Shown one piece after another: positions 31,661 to 46,000 of a DNA stretch of 64,000 nucleotides (position 1 is its first letter; each line of letters starts with the position of its first letter). The translations under genes and the position numbers were made by a program. Where the stretch lies: positions 4,340,418 to 4,404,417 of the forward strand of contig JALJCS010000028.1 of the NCBI GenBank assembly GCA_023055355.1, read 5' to 3'. The notes under the pieces were generated by a model. The model saw nothing but the letters and a program-made list of their open reading frames with translations, was not told where the DNA came from and did not search any database. The stretch comes from Agelaius tricolor. Lineage: Eukaryota; Chordata; Aves; Passeriformes; Icteridae.

Positions 31661-33730
31661 CCAAGAGCTTATGAGACCTGGCTTGAGGAGACCCCTATTT
31701 CAGGCATGCCAGCAGATACTTTTTATTGTCTACTGCAGCTGCTTCTTGTACTGTTTCCATCCTGTTTGTTCCCAAAAGGCAGCACTGCTTACAGTGCAGG
31801 TAGGAGAGTCAGTGCTAATGGGGCAGGTACTCCAGAATGCACAAACTATTGCTATGTCAGAAACAAAGCACAGAATCCCCTCTGACCAGGCCATCCCCAC
31901 AAACTGCCCTTTGTTTTCTTTGCTGGCTTCACACCTGCATTTCCAACCATTAGCCTTCTCCACAGACAGCTGTCCCCTATGCCAGCCCCAGTGCACACAC
32001 TCAACTCTTTACCAGACACGCTGCTCCCTTTGGCAACAACTGTGGCTGCTTGGAAACAAGGCCTGCAGGGACCATCCTCATCTCCCTGTCTTGCAACGAG
32101 ACCAGCTGTGCTTGCTTGGCATTACAGAAAGCAAAACATCACTGCAAGTCACTGGTACAAGTAGGTTTAGGATACCCAACTCCACCTAGCTCTGCAAAAC
32201 GTCCCATCCTGTGCCTTTAAAACAAGGTAGGGATTACCTCAGACAGTTATGGAAGAGCTACCACAATATTTGGATCTGTGTTATTTGCTTTAGTACCTGC
32301 CAAAACTTAAAATTCTCACTGGCAAGCAGCATGTCCAAGCATTACATAACTTTGGAGCTGTTTTGGAGGAAGCAGCTGCGTGAACCATCACACTCTCAGT
32401 CCTTATCATCAGGTCTGTGGCTTTAGTTCAGCCAAGAAGACTTTGAACTCATCTTCTACTGTTTACACTTGAGCTGCCAATCAAGCAAAACCCTTTTGAG
32501 AGAAAGTCTACTTTTATCACCTGAGGAAGCTGTCCAGCTGGCAGGAGATGTGAGAAAGAAGCGCAGGCTTTCTGTTCCAAGCTCTCCTGTGTACCAACAT
32601 AGCAGCTGCAGTAAAAATCAGCAGCACAGACCAACTGACAGGTGAAGCAAACCCAACTGGGTGCACAGTCACAGCCCTGACCAGGCTCAGGGGACTCTGC
32701 CTGACATCCACATGCATTAATCTGGGAGAATTATCCCCAAGCACACGTTGGTGATCAAGCTAGGGCTTCACAATCACATGCTGTCAGCTCCCAACATGGC
32801 ATTCCTAGCAAGCATGGCACAGCCCTGCAGGCAAATCAAAGGAGCTTTGTTTTCTGATTTAAGATTTTAACACCCATCACATGGAAAAAGGGTTCAGGTC
32901 TCTATGTCTCTATAAAATGAGACTGGCTGTTGAGCAAAGCTCCTTATCTTACTAGCAATATCAAATCATGAAGACGTGAAAAAGACACACTTAGATTTTC
33001 ATCTACGGGCAGCATTTGGAACAATTCCCTTACCGTGATATGCATCACAGATTTGCTGTCAGATACTTCTAGTTATTGCAAAGAGAAAAAAGATAAGCCT
33101 AAACAATAAGAACAGCAGCAAAGTAAGACAATTTTTAACACCTGTCAACATTCCTGCTCCTGTCTTTGTCACGCTGCAGGGCTGAAAGATCCGTGGCTCA
33201 GCACACTTCTGATGCTCACCATGGATGCACCTGCTGTGGTTTTGATGATGTTGGTATTCCAACTCCTTCCAGCCCTGAGCTGACACCGACACACAGAGCG
33301 TGGAGCCTGCATTCCCCTAAGCTCAGTTTTACCTTCCAGACTAAACTCGGCTGCAGCAGATGCATTTTTCTCACAGGGTGCACACGCTGCTTCAGGGCCA
33401 CGGCATCAGGCTGAGGCCAGGCGGGCACCGCAAGGGACCGGGGCGGCATCCACCGCCCGAACACCTGAGGGGCCACGGGACAGCCGAGGGGGAAGGGCCG
33501 GAGGGAGCCCGGCAGCCGGGGAAGAAGGTGAGGAGCGGCACCTGCGATCCCGAGTGCAGGGGAGGGGGTCGGAGCCAGGCAGGTCACTGCAGCCCGATCG
33601 CCCCTTCACCTCAGCAGCAGCACAGCACGGCCCAGCACGGCCTGGCCGGAGCAGCCGGCGGGCAGACGGGCCGGAAAGAGCCCCGGGCGGTGGGGCAGCG
33701 ATAGAACCCCCGCTCCCGGGCCCCGCTCAC

Positions 33731-33780
33731 CTGCGGCCGCTGTCGGGCGCTGCCTGCGCCGCTCGCCCGCCGCGCTTTAA
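33731..33780 (-). other. MTHFR: Candidate untranslated first exon of MTHFR
   Basis: A GTGAGC donor follows GCGGCCGCAG on the minus strand, and the acceptor CCCCTCTGCAG at 31034 lies just upstream of the ATG. The 5' limit is set only by eye near the TTTAAAG motif. Confidence 0.5.
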
Positions 33781-33800
33781 AGGCGGCCGCGGCCGGGCGC

Positions 33801-33810
33801 GTCACGTGTG
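33801..33810. promoter_or_regulatory. E-box GTCACGTGTG (CLEAR-like) in the shared promoter
   Basis: The core CACGTG is at 33803-33808 with GT on its left side. The TFEB/TFE3 CLEAR consensus is GTCACGTGAC, so 8 of 10 positions match, including the full core. Such a site would fit a late-endosomal or lysosomal gene like CLCN6, but plain bHLH factors also use CACGTG. Confidence 0.45.
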
Positions 33811-34094
33811 GGCCCGCGGCTGCCCTCACCCGACATGGCGCCGCGGGCCGGGGCGGGGCTGAGGGCCGGACGGGGCCTGGGGGTGCGGCCAGAGCGGGCC
33901 GAGGAGGAGGGACCGGCGGGGCTACGGGAGGGAACGCGGTCGGCAAGGGACGGGGCGCAGCCAGGCCGGCAGTGGGAGCGCGGCCGTGCGCAGGCGAGGC
34001 CGATCGGGGCTGAGGGGGAGCGGCCATGCTGAGCGGGCGGGGCCGGCGCGCGCAGTGACGCGCGGGGCGGGCGGGGCGCGGTCGGCGGCGGAAG

Positions 34095-37000
34095 ATGGCG
34101 CGGTGCGGGTGCGGGGCCGGGCTGTGCTGCTGCTGCTGCGGCGAGCGGGAGAGCCGCACTCCAGAGGAGCTGGTACGGCCACCGCCCCGCCCTGCCCTGC
34201 CCTGCCCTCCCCCAGCCGCCCCCTCACCACCCCCCGGGACTCGTGCGTGCTGGCGGAGCCCCTTCACCCCTGCTCCCGGCCCGGCCCCACCCGGCTCTGG
34301 GCAGCGCCTGAGGGTGGGCGGGCGGGCAGCGGTGCTGGAGTGTGGGCCCCACGCCTCAGGGCCCGCTGTCGCCACCTCAGGGTGCTGCTCCTGGCCCAGT
34401 CTGTGATCCGCTGCTCGTCCCGGCGGCACAGCCCGTTCCCGCCCGCTTTGCTGCCGGGCCTGGTGCTTCCCCGCCAGTGCCGGAGCCCCGCGCTGTCCGC
34501 TGTTCCTACCCCAGCCCTCATTCTTTGTCTGGGCCTCGCATCCCAGCGCCTGGAGCCGCTGCCCCTCGCAGCTCTGAGGGGGAGTGGTCCTGGCAGCGGC
34601 TCTCTCTGGCTCTAGCACTGCAGAGTGCTCTCTGCAGAATTGTTGTCCTGTGCTCCCCTGTACCCCGTTGCTGTGAAGGGAACGGGATGTGGGTTTGCTC
34701 TCCGGAGTTTGCTCTCCGGAGCTCCTATATAGAAATGATGTGTGTTCTGGCTGAGGGACAAGCTGTAAGGTAAGACCCTTTAGCGTTACCACAAAGTAAG
34801 TGGTGATCTGGTAATCCACACTCTCAATTTATAAGCAACAATGGTATAGGGCTTCTGCAATTTTGGCTTTGCTACCAGTGTTCATGAACAGCTGTAGATA
34901 CGTTCGTTCCCTTCATGGTTTTCCTTTCCTGCATTTGTTTTGCAGACGATTCTAGGAGAAACTCATGAAGAGGAGGATGAGATCCTTCCACGAAAAGACT
35001 ATGAGGTGGGGAATTAACTAATCTGATATTACTGTGATAAGAACTGCAGATGGGTTTTGATCTGTTTGAGTTTATAATGGGGCAGATACTCAGTGTGGAT
35101 CATTTGGTTGCGTTGACATCAGCAGAAATACCAAGAGTTGCTGTGCTTGCAAAGAACTGTTCCTCATCTTTGTATGTTTCTGGGATAAAGCTCTGTGAGT
35201 AGGTTGAATGTTTCCTCTCAAGTCAGACTCTTGATGAGAAAATTCATTTTCAGAGGCTGGTGCATTTTCCCACTTCTTCAGTGTGAGATTTATAGGCTCT
35301 GGTGGCCTTGTTTTCTGGTGACTATAGAAAGTATCTGTAGATACATGGTCACAGTTGCCTTTCTGCTGTCTGTGTTGTCATGCTGGCTCACAGCAGATCT
35401 TCCCATATATCAGATTCTGCTGTTTACAGGAGGCTTTTGCTTTTTGCATCACTGTCTGGTGGCCCTGAAGTATTTAGAACAGTTGCTGTCAGTATGGGTG
35501 TCACCAGCCCAGCCTGTTACAGCTTGGCTTGAAAAGGTGAAGATGTGGATAGAACTGGTGGAGTAATGTGAGTGGGAAACTCTTGCTGTTAACTCCTTGC
35601 TGTGACAAACTGAAGAATTGATATGGTTCATCTGCACAGCAGTTCCTAGCTAATGTTCCTGTTCCAGTGAGAGGATGAATATAAAGATCCAGTGTTACAC
35701 CTGCACTGTCAAAGTGGAGACACATAAAGCCTAAAACTTTAGAAGTCACTGTACAATGTGACTTCTCTAATATATAAAGATGTATAAATCAGTTGTGCTT
35801 CTGTTTGTTTCACTGTCTCTCTCAGCTTGAGCAGTGAAATTGTACTTTCACTTTGTGATTTTAAAAGTCTGACTGATCTAAATATTTAAATTGTTACTAG
35901 GAGTATTTTCTCCTACTGTTCTTTGCAGAATCTCCTGTGGGGGTAGCAATGACTTCTGTAGTCTTTAACAAGATCTTCCAGATGTAATTTTTTTCACAAC
36001 CTGTTGCAGCTGATTCTCCTAAATTGACCTTTTTGCATTTCAGAGCTTGGATTATGATCGCTGTATCAATGACCCGTACTTGGAAATTTTGGAAAGCATG
36101 GACAACAAGGTAAGACCTTGTTCTTTTATAAACTAAAACTGTGGAAATTGTCCAGAGAAACTGTGGATTGGAAGTGTTCAAAACCTTTTTGTATGTGGCT
36201 TTGACCAGCCTGGAAGGAGAAGGTGTGGCTGTCCATGGCAGGGGGGTGGAATGAGATGAGCTTTAAGGTCCCTTCCAACCCAGATCATTCTGTGATTCTG
36301 TGCACTGCAGGAAATTTTATGGAAATTTTTTTCTTATTTATGACTGAAATTCTACATGTTCTCCTGGTTTCTCTATTACCAAAAAAAGAAAAAAAATAGT
36401 GGAGATTATAGCTGCCAGCATCTCTTGTGCTCCTCAGGTTTAAAGTGAGCAAGATGTTGAGTCTTTCAGTTTCCTGGTTTCAATTTGCTGTTGTCACAAC
36501 ACAGCCTTCTGTTGATTTATCCTTCTGGCTGTGGAGCCTAAACCCACCTTCCAGAAAGTCCCTGTTCTGTGTTGCTTTTATTTTACTTGTTGCTTTTATT
36601 TTACTTTTTCTTTTTTTTTCATCCTCTTTCCAAACAGAAAGCCCAGAGGTACGAAGCAGTGAAGTGGGTGCTGGTTTTTGCTATTGGAGTCTGTACAGGA
36701 CTGGTAAGAATCATGCTGCTTGGGGAGTGAGGAAAATTCAGGAGACTAAGCAGGAATCAGTTAGAAGCCAATGGCTAAGGAGTAAAGTTAAGAGGAACCA
36801 TTCTCTTTCATGGTGATAGAGCTTAGTAGATGGAGTTGTCTTTTGGGAATTACAGCATGTTGTTATGGACTATTTTTCAGGAAGACTTTTTTTTCTTTCA
36901 GAACTTGCTGGGTTTTCTTTGTTAAGTAGTCTGGCAAATCCTTTAATTTTGCCTACAGGAAAACTTGTCCAAAGCAAACAACTTAGTAAAAAAGGATGAC

Positions 37001-40000
37001 AGTTTATGGCTGAACTGTGAAAATCAGCTCAGCTGATTGTATAGCTCAATTGAACACCGGTTTTCTTCTGTACCCTTAAGTATGTTTGAGGGTGTGAAAA
37101 GTGGTGCCAGATTAGTACTTTAATGGGTACTAATCAGGTGCAGAAGTGCATCTCTTCAGGAATAATGCTAGAATGCATCTGTCCCAGTGAGAGAGAGGAA
37201 GAAATCTGACTTTTCAAAGCCACTTTACTCTAAATGATGCCTTTGTCTTCTTCATTTTCTGTTCTCCCCTGTGTACATATATCAGGTAGGACTAACTAGA
37301 GGGTAGTCCTCATTTGTATGTAGAAATTACTGATGGCAATTCTGTCTTCTTTTTCCCAGGTGGGCCTGTTTGTGGATTTCTTCGTGAGGCTCTTTACCCA
37401 GCTCAAGTTTCAGGTGGTACAAAGCTGTATCTTTTACCTTGGACCTTGCTAGACTCAAGTGACCTTTTCTTTTCTGTTCCCATGTTTTGCTCAGAACAGC
37501 TGACTTTCACAATTTTGCCATTGGGCATGTTGTTCATAATTAAGCAAGTTTTCAACTTGCTTATGTAATTCAGCCCTTGAAACCAAGAAATGTTTCCAGT
37601 GTCGGGTACATAAGCAGAGACTGAAAGAATGACTGGTTTCCCTTCTTCCTAATTCAGTGTTGAGCTTTGAAAAGGAAGCCTGGCTTCCTGACAGGTTGTG
37701 TTAGCTGCTCTGGCTGGATTAGGAAGCACAGACTTGGCTCTTGAGGCAGTGGGAGGCTCGGGTAGTACCAAGTGATTGTGTGTTGGTGTGGGGAATGTTG
37801 TTTTCCTTGACCATCCCTGCAGCGGTGGAGGAGTGCACTGAGAAAGGCTGCCTTGCACTGTCCTTGTTGGAGCTGCTGGGATTCAACCTGACCTTTGTTT
37901 TTCTTGCCAGTCTTCTGGTCCTGATCCAAGTAAGCCTTCAGTCCATTGCTGCTCCTTGCACAACCTTGCTTTCCTCTCACACAGCTCCTTGATATGAAAT
38001 ATCCTTACTAGAAACACTTTCTGCCCCAAAGCATCAAATTACCTTCACAGTGCTATGTGATTTAGCTAAGCAGGGTCTCTTGGTCCCTTGCTCTCTGATG
38101 AGAAGTTTGTTGGTCAGGTATGAAGTCAGTGCACCATAGTGTCAGAGTTTCTTTCCTGCAGCCTGTAGCAGCTGGGTCAGGAATTCCTGAAATCAAGTGC
38201 TACCTCAATGGAGTGAAGGTGCCCGGGGTTGTGCGTCTGCGGACAGTGGTGTGCAAAGCTACAGGAGTGCTCTTCAGTGTGGCAGGAGGTAAGGAGGGCT
38301 CTGCTGTGTTGAACTTGTTGGGTGAAGGAGTCACTGAAGGGGAAAAAAATGTTTTCTCTGTTGATATAGGGCACAGAAGGCCCTGCCTTTCCAGTAAAAT
38401 CATTTTGGTGATTTGGAGCAGAGTCATGAGCTCTGAGTGCATTTAGAGAGTAGAGAATAAACAGAAGGATCAGGACTATCAGAGAAGCAAGTGATTTTCT
38501 GAGTGGGCCAGTCACATGTGACTCTTTGGGGCAGAATCCAAGAGAGAGACCTGAGAATGTTCCAGGACACATTGTCAGGAGCAGCCTGAGGGTAGAAGAG
38601 CAGAATAACCTGGAGAGTTCAGAGTCCTTGTAACAGTTGTTTTTCAGTTATTTCACCTACTTGGAGTGCAGAATTTGTGGAATCTTTGCAAACATTTGGG
38701 GTTGTTGAGTGAGCAGGAGGTCAGCACCTCCCTGTGAGGTTGGCACAGAGAGATGTGCCATGGCATGGGAGTGCTGAGCTGATCTCTTCTGGCTTTGTCA
38801 GCAAGGGAGGGTGGCAGTGGGGAAAGTGCATTCCCTCAAGGATCTCTGTTTTTCCAGGTCTTTTTGTCGGGAAGGAGGGTCCCATGATTCACAGTGGTGC
38901 TGTTGTGGGTGCTGGCTTGCCACAGGTTAGTGCTGGCCTGAGCCACGGTCCTGGTCACGCCACTGTTTTGTAAGAGTAAGTTCCCATCTCCTGTGTTTCT
39001 AAATCTTTACTTTGTTTGTAGTTCCAGAGCATCTCTTTGAGGAAGATCCAATTTAACTTTCCCTATTTCTGCAGTGACAGGTACTGTACCCAGGATGTGG
39101 AGGGGGGGAGAGGAGGATGACTGAGCTGACTTCCTTGGGAGAAGGGTGGTGGGCTGGGGTGAACCAGTCACTTGTTTTATCAGAGTCCTGCAGTTTCATT
39201 CTGCAGCAAGGCAACACCAGGGTGTCACTCTTCCAAGCTGCTCTGGTCTTCCTGTTTATAGATGTTCTCTTGTGCTGCTCAGCACATCTCTACCCACTTC
39301 AAATCTTTAATGTGGGTGGTTGAAGGCTCACCCCTTATGATTAGGATAAACTACAGAGAAGGCTACTTCTCCTGAATGTGAACAAGTTCTTGCCCTTTTG
39401 TTTCTGTAATTCTTTCAAGTGATGCTGGAGTCCATGGTATGGGATGGTTCCTCACATACTGGGCAGTTGTGTAGTACCAAAATTCTGTGTTTGTGCTCTA
39501 CAGAAAGAGCACAGTGCTGCAGCTTCATGAACAAATGGTGGTGTCTGTCATGGCCAGCTTTGCTCCCACCCCTCATTCCTGAATCCCTGGGATATTCCAT
39601 AAGTGGGGATGATCAAGAGATCAGAACCTATGCATCTCCAGAGCTCTAATTTGCTAAACTGAGGTTGTTTTCCTCTTCATTTCAGGGATAAAAGAGATTT
39701 TGTATCTGCTGGAGCAGCTGCAGGGGTTGCAGCTGCTTTTGGAGCCCCAATTGGAGGCACTCTTTTTAGTTTGGAAGAAGGTTCCTCCTTCTGGAACCAG
39801 GGACTTACATGGAAAGTGGTGAGTGGTGATTGTGACTCTTTCTGTGTGTCTCTTCCTTGGAAAGAGGGCTCCCCTTGGTAGGGCTTGTCCATGAGGGCAT
39901 TCTGATTATCCTGCCTCTTCCTGAGCTGTCTTGGCAGGAGGGAGGTTGTTTGCTCTATCAGTGTTCCAGAACTACTACAGATCAAGGGCAGAGATGAGCC

Positions 40001-43000
40001 CTGATACCTGATTTGGTATTATCTGGAACTGTGGGACAGCTCTAGGCAGCAGATTTAGTGTACCTGGGAGAGTGGGATTTTGTGCCTGGGCTCTCTGCAG
40101 TCTGATCCCTTCCACAGTCAGTTCCTTTGCCCAGGCATAGGTCTCAAGGAAGAGCTGACTGTGCCAATCTTAATTCTGGGAACCTTTGCTTCCCTCCCCC
40201 CTACTCCTTTTTTTTTATTTTTATTCCACAGCTTTTCTGTTCCATGGCTGCCACTTTCACCTTGAATTTTTTCCGCTCTGGGATTCAGTTTGGAAGCTGG
40301 GGGTCTTTCCAGCTCCCTGGGCTCCTGAACTTTGGGGAGTTTAAGGTAAGAGATTTACTGTTATTTCCCCACTCTCCAGTCTCTTGTTAGTCCTGTGCTT
40401 CTATCTGTTACTTTGGAGTTGATACCCTCAGACAGAATTGTCACCCTTTGATTTTAGCTACTCAAAATCAAGAGGTGTAGAGACAGAAGTGTTGGTAGGA
40501 AATTGCAGCAACTACTGTAATGTTTTTTTGTACACTCTCCTGCACAGTGCTCTGAGTCTGATAAGAAATGCCACCTCTGGACAGCTGTGGACCTGGGCTT
40601 CTTCATTCTGATGGGGATTGTAGGAGGCCTTCTTGGAGCCACCTTTAACTGCCTGAACAAGAGGCTTGCCAAGTACCGCATGCGCAACGTGCACCCCAAG
40701 CCAAAGCTGGTCAGGTATGTGTGCTCTCTCCAGTTTGTACAGGGATCTCTGCTCCCAAAGCAAAAGCATCAGTCTAGAAGACCCTTTGAGTAGGATTGGA
40801 GCAAATCTCAGACTGGTTGTTTTAAAAATCACTTAATGAGTCCTCCATAGAACTTAAAAGTGAACACCAGAAAGCAAATGTTACAGTCCCTGTAATTTTT
40901 TGATGACTTTGGTGGTACAGAGAGAATTGCAATCCCTCTTATAAGGGCAGTGGAGGGAGCTGTTTATCATAAAAGCTGAACAAACCAGAGCTTTGTCTCC
41001 ATGCAGGATTTTTTTTGTGGCCTTGTCCAGACTGATGTGGATGAAGTAGCTTATCTCACTTTTGGAAATCATATTGGTTAATTAAATTCACAATATGTGT
41101 GTTGTTTAGAGAGGGAACTTCTGTGTTATTCTGAAAGTAGCTGTTGGTTTGCTCTGGACAGCTCCTAAACACAAAGCCCAGGTTTAAAGGGAAAAATAAG
41201 TGTATTTCAGCAGTTAGAAAAGAGATTGAGAGACTGTGCATCACCCTGCCCAGTCCTATCTACCCTTTTATCCTGTAAGGATGTACAGAACATTGTTTCC
41301 ATGTGAACAGCCTCATTACTGAACCCTGGGGCTTTTCATGTGTGACTGCTGTGTGTTCTCTGGGCAGAAATACCTTCTTTTTGGGGCAACCAGTTAAAAA
41401 GGGGAGCTCAGGCAATCTCTGGGAACCAAGTCAAAATTCAGCTTGACTTCCAGTGTCTCTGGTTCTGATGCTAAGCTATGGTGACTGCTGCTTCTTGCAG
41501 CCTTATCAAAGTCATCTGCAGAGCTGGGACTAGGTTACAGTGCTGAGTGTGGCTTCAGTGCATGGTTTGTGTTGTGTCTTTCAGAGTCTTGGAGAGCTTG
41601 CTTGTGTCGTTGACCACCACTGTCATGGTCTTTGTGGCCTCCATGGTTCTGGGGGAATGCCGGCAGATATCTTCCAGCAGGCACGGTGGCAATGACACCC
41701 TGAGCCTGCAGGTGAGGGTGAATATGTGAATATTATATTCCCTGTCATGTTTTTCACCCTGCAGAGAAGCACAGGCATGCAGTGAGCTTTTGACAGCATG
41801 CAGTGCATAATAGAACTGCAGTGAGAGCCCATGGAGGGTTGCAGGAGCTTAGGGTAATAATGAAACCTACATTGTGCTTTTGTACAAACAACTCAGGCTC
41901 TGAGTCAAGGAGCCCATTGATGTTGTTGGCCCCATCTCTGCTATTGATGTTTGGTTTGAACTTCCAAAGCATGGCTGTCCTGGGGTGAAGACAATGGCTA
42001 ACAGTAACAGAAGTGTTATTTCCATTCTCTCCAAAGGCTAATGTAGGAGACAGTGAATTTTAATCCTTTGTGTCTTTTGTGTTCTGCATTAGGATATATC
42101 AGAGGATGTAAATTCAAGCATCAAAACTTTTTTTTGCCCAAATGAAACGTACAATGACATGGCCACGCTCTTCTTCAACCCTCAGGAGTCAGCTATCCTG
42201 CAGCTCTTCCACCAGGATGGTAAGTAGTTACAAGACTGCCTCATCCCATGCTTAAGCTTCATCTTAGCTGGAACAGCACCACAAGGCTAGCAGCATCTTC
42301 AGGCCTTCATGGCTCTGGAGGACTGCTAGTAAAACTGGTGAAAGTCTCTTTGATGGGAAGAAAAACCTGTTTTTCCTCTCTTTTCACTTACTCATTGTCT
42401 GCAAGTGTGTTTGGACTGGGAGACTCAGTAGCTGTTGTGAGATGAGCCTGCTGTGAGCTGAGGGGTGGATGATGCAAGACTATCTTGGACAGACATGTGC
42501 CCCTTTCTTTAGTCATGATTCTTCTTGTGTTGCAGGTACTTTCAGCCCAGTCACCCTATCCCTGTTCTTCCTTCTCTATTTCTTACTCTCCTGCTGGACA
42601 TATGGGATCTCTGTGCCCAGTGGTCTGTTTGTACCATCACTGCTTTGTGGGGCTGCCTTCGGACGCCTGGTCGCCAACCTCCTCAAAAGGTGCATCAAGT
42701 GTGCGTGTGAGGGACATGCTGCAGGTGCACCATGAGCTCTCAGGCAGGGTTTTCTAATCTGAGGGCTCTGTGCTTTGCTCTAGTTACATTGGTCTGGATC
42801 ACATCTACTCAGGAACCTTTGCACTGATTGGGGCAGCAGCATTCCTGGGAGGAGTGGTCCGCATGACCATCAGCCTGACTGTCATCCTCATTGAGTCCAC
42901 CAATGAGATCACCTATGGGCTCCCCATCATGATCACCCTCATGGTGAGTGCAGCACCCTAGCTCTGGCTTTTTGCAGACTGCTTGAACGTGTGCTGGCCA

Positions 43001-46000
43001 TGAATCTTTGTTACTTTCAGGACTGTCATAAGCCAAGGGGTCTTGCACTTGGAACAGCAGCTCAGTAGACCTCGTGTTTGCTATGCAGGTAGCCAAGTGG
43101 ACAGGAGACTTTTTCAACAAAGGCATCTATGACATCCATGTGAACTTGAGAGGAGTGCCTCTTCTGGAGTGGGAAACCGGCATGGAAATGGATAAGTAAG
43201 GCTGCTCCTCTTGGCCAGGCTGTGGGTGGCAGTTTGTGGTGGGTTTCTTGCTCAGAAATGCGTTAATGCAGGGGGATGATGCCTCATCTTCAACCAACCT
43301 GGTTGCTCTGAGGAGCAACTGTGAGGGCTGCTGTGAAAGGAGTTGTGCACCAGGCCTGCAGCAGGAAAGAGACACTGAAGCCCTTTCTGAGGGGGTGGGT
43401 GGGTGGAAATCTGCAGGGTGGATTTGGGAAGTTCAGCAAGAGCTTTGTGAAAACATTCCATTGGACTTTGCTTCTTGTGGAATGTCATCTTCCCACCTGT
43501 TGTCTCTTCCCAGTAGTGTTTAGAAACTTTATTGTAAGTTAGAACATTCTGCCTTTTCTCTAGTGCATCATTGATACAATGTTATGTTAAAAAAAATAAT
43601 TAAAAATCAGGTGTACCATCACTGCTGATACCACAGTGAAGGTGAGGTCAAAGGAGCTAGCAGAATTTAACTGCTGCAGACTCCTTCAGGATCTCGTTCA
43701 GGGCCTAGTTTGTTCATCACCAGCCTTCTGTCACTGGTGCTGTTCATGCAGCAATCTTGGATTTCAGGCTACAAGCCAGTGACATCATGGAGCCCAACCT
43801 GACCTACGTGTACCCACACACCCGGATCCAGTCCCTTGTCAGCATCCTGCGCACCACTGTGCACCATGCCTTCCCTGTGGTGACAGAGAACCGGGGCAAC
43901 GAGAGGGAGTTCATGAAGGGAAATCAACTGATAAGTAACAACATCAAATTCAAGGTAAAAGCTTGCTTGTTTGACAGGTTGAAGAGTAGAGAGCTTTGTT
44001 TCACATTCAGAATGGTCTTGCTTTAGCTATTTAAGCTTTTGGGCAGAATTTGGGTCAGAGATAAGCACCTACTGCAGTAGAACATTTTTAAGAATGCCAT
44101 TTCATTCCATTGTGTGGGTGATGGTAGAGATGAAAGAGTGGGCTGCATTCCCAGAGGGAAAAACTAAGAAGAAAAACGAATCTGTTTAGCATAGACATGA
44201 AAACATTTGGATTTGTTACTGAATTGCACAGTCCTATTCTTGCAAGTCCTGCAGCAGCAGTGGCTAATGAACATGTTATGTGGTGGCACAAAGCTATGAC
44301 TAGTAGTTCATAATCACTCTTGGATAACTGTTGACTTGCTCAGTGAGTATCTCAAAATTGTTTGTTGTCTCCAGAAATCCAGCATCCTGACCCGAGCTGG
44401 GGAGCAGCGCAAGCGTAGCCAGTCCATGAAGTCCTACCCTTCGAGTGAGCTGCGTAACATGTGTGACGAGCACATAGCAACAGAGGAGCCTCCTGAGAAA
44501 GAGGATCTGCTGCAACAGATGCTGGAGAGAAGGTGAGTCCTGGTAGGCACAAATGTAGGAAAGCAGGGGTTTTCCATATGTTGAGATGTGTTGTAAAGAA
44601 TATTTCCTATGTCAGTGGGAGCAGTGCTGGTATCCATGTTTTAGAAGTTATTTGTCAGGTCTGAGGAGCCAGTGCTGTGGCTCACACCTGTGACCAGGTC
44701 CCAGGCAAGTGGGTTATGTCCAGCTTCTTGCATTTACTTCAACACTTATACAGACATATTTCCTTGAGAGGATGAAGTACCTGGGGAGATTTCTGTAGAA
44801 ATCAATGTCCTCTTATCTGCAAAAATGTGAGAGCTCTGGAAAGCTCACTTATCCCAGCTGGTGCCATGATTCTGATCCCACCTTTCTGGTAACTGGACTG
44901 AGTCACCAGGCTTGTGTTGCTGTTACTTCCAAGTAGAAGCCCAGTCTAGTGAATAATTTTCTACATCAGTGATTTTGACTTTCATGAATGGCATCCTGAC
45001 CCTAATATTTTGCCAGATGCTTCAGCTTTTATTAGAATCTGAGTAATTTGGCACTGAAAATTGCTTTAATAGCAAGTGATTTGTAATTGAGTTGGGAAAC
45101 TGTCCCATTCTGCTGCTCTGACCACATAATGGCTCTTGACCTCTCTCCCCTGTATTTTCTTTTTGTGAAGTCTTGCTTGTCCCTAGCGAGAGTCCCTGAA
45201 ATACTCAGGGGAAGGTTGCAAAGAGCTGAAACAGCTGCTCTTTTGGGAGCTGGGGCGTGTGAACCTTGTAACCCATGGTGTTAAATCCATCACAGATACA
45301 CTCCTTACCCCAATCTGTACCCTGACCAGTCTCCCAGTGAGGAGTGGACCATGGAGGAACGCTTCAGACCCTTGACCTTCCATGGCTTGATCTTGCGCTC
45401 CCAGCTGGTCACCCTCCTTGACCGGGGGGTTTGCTACTCTGAGAGCCAGTCGGTGAGTCTGACACATCCCTGACACATCCCAGCCTTCTCAGGAGCTTGG
45501 GAACAATGTTCACAGGCTGCCAAAAAGAATATATCTATTTTTACACTTTAGGGAATGCATGTGTGTTTTTGAAGTTGCAGATGGGTAATGTGAATTCTCC
45601 CTTGCAGCACTTAGAGTAAAGGAAGTTGAAAATATCCCCAGGAAAAGGATAGCCACTGTTAAAAAAGTAATCCAACAGACCTGTTTGTTGCATAGAGCTA
45701 TGGAGAATATATGATATGAATATATGACATAAAGATCTGCAGAACTGGAGAACAGAGGGCAGATAGTAAATGCAAACAGAGCATCCAGCAGTACATACTT
45801 TCTATTTTACTGCTGTGGGTTGAGGTCCTAGCAGAAAGATGTCAGCTGTGTCACTGAGATCAGGCCCAGCTCCCCCAAGGCTGGTTTCCTGCTGCCCTCC
45901 AATGCTGAGTGTAGATTTGTCAGAGGCTCTCTCAGCTAAAGGCCTTCATAGGTTTGGGTAACAGCACCTCTGCAGAAGGTGGGTGTGGGAGGAGGAGGAG

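Larger units (their letters stand above)
33400..34200. promoter_or_regulatory. CpG-rich bidirectional promoter of MTHFR and CLCN6
   Basis: A dense CpG segment lies between the 5' ends of two divergent genes. On the minus strand, ...GCGGCCGCAG|GTGAGC at 33731/33730 is a good donor for an untranslated MTHFR first exon (about 33731-33780). It would splice to CTGCAG| at 31034, 10 nt upstream of the MTHFR ATG. CLCN6 starts at 34095. No strong TATA box is seen; the element TTTAAAG near 33776 is weak. Confidence 0.8.

Noticed and set aside
33611..34819. 402-codon minus-strand frame across the MTHFR/CLCN6 promoter
   Set aside because: It is Pro/Ala/Arg-rich, runs antisense through CLCN6 exon 1 and a CpG island where stops are rare, and has no recognisable domain.
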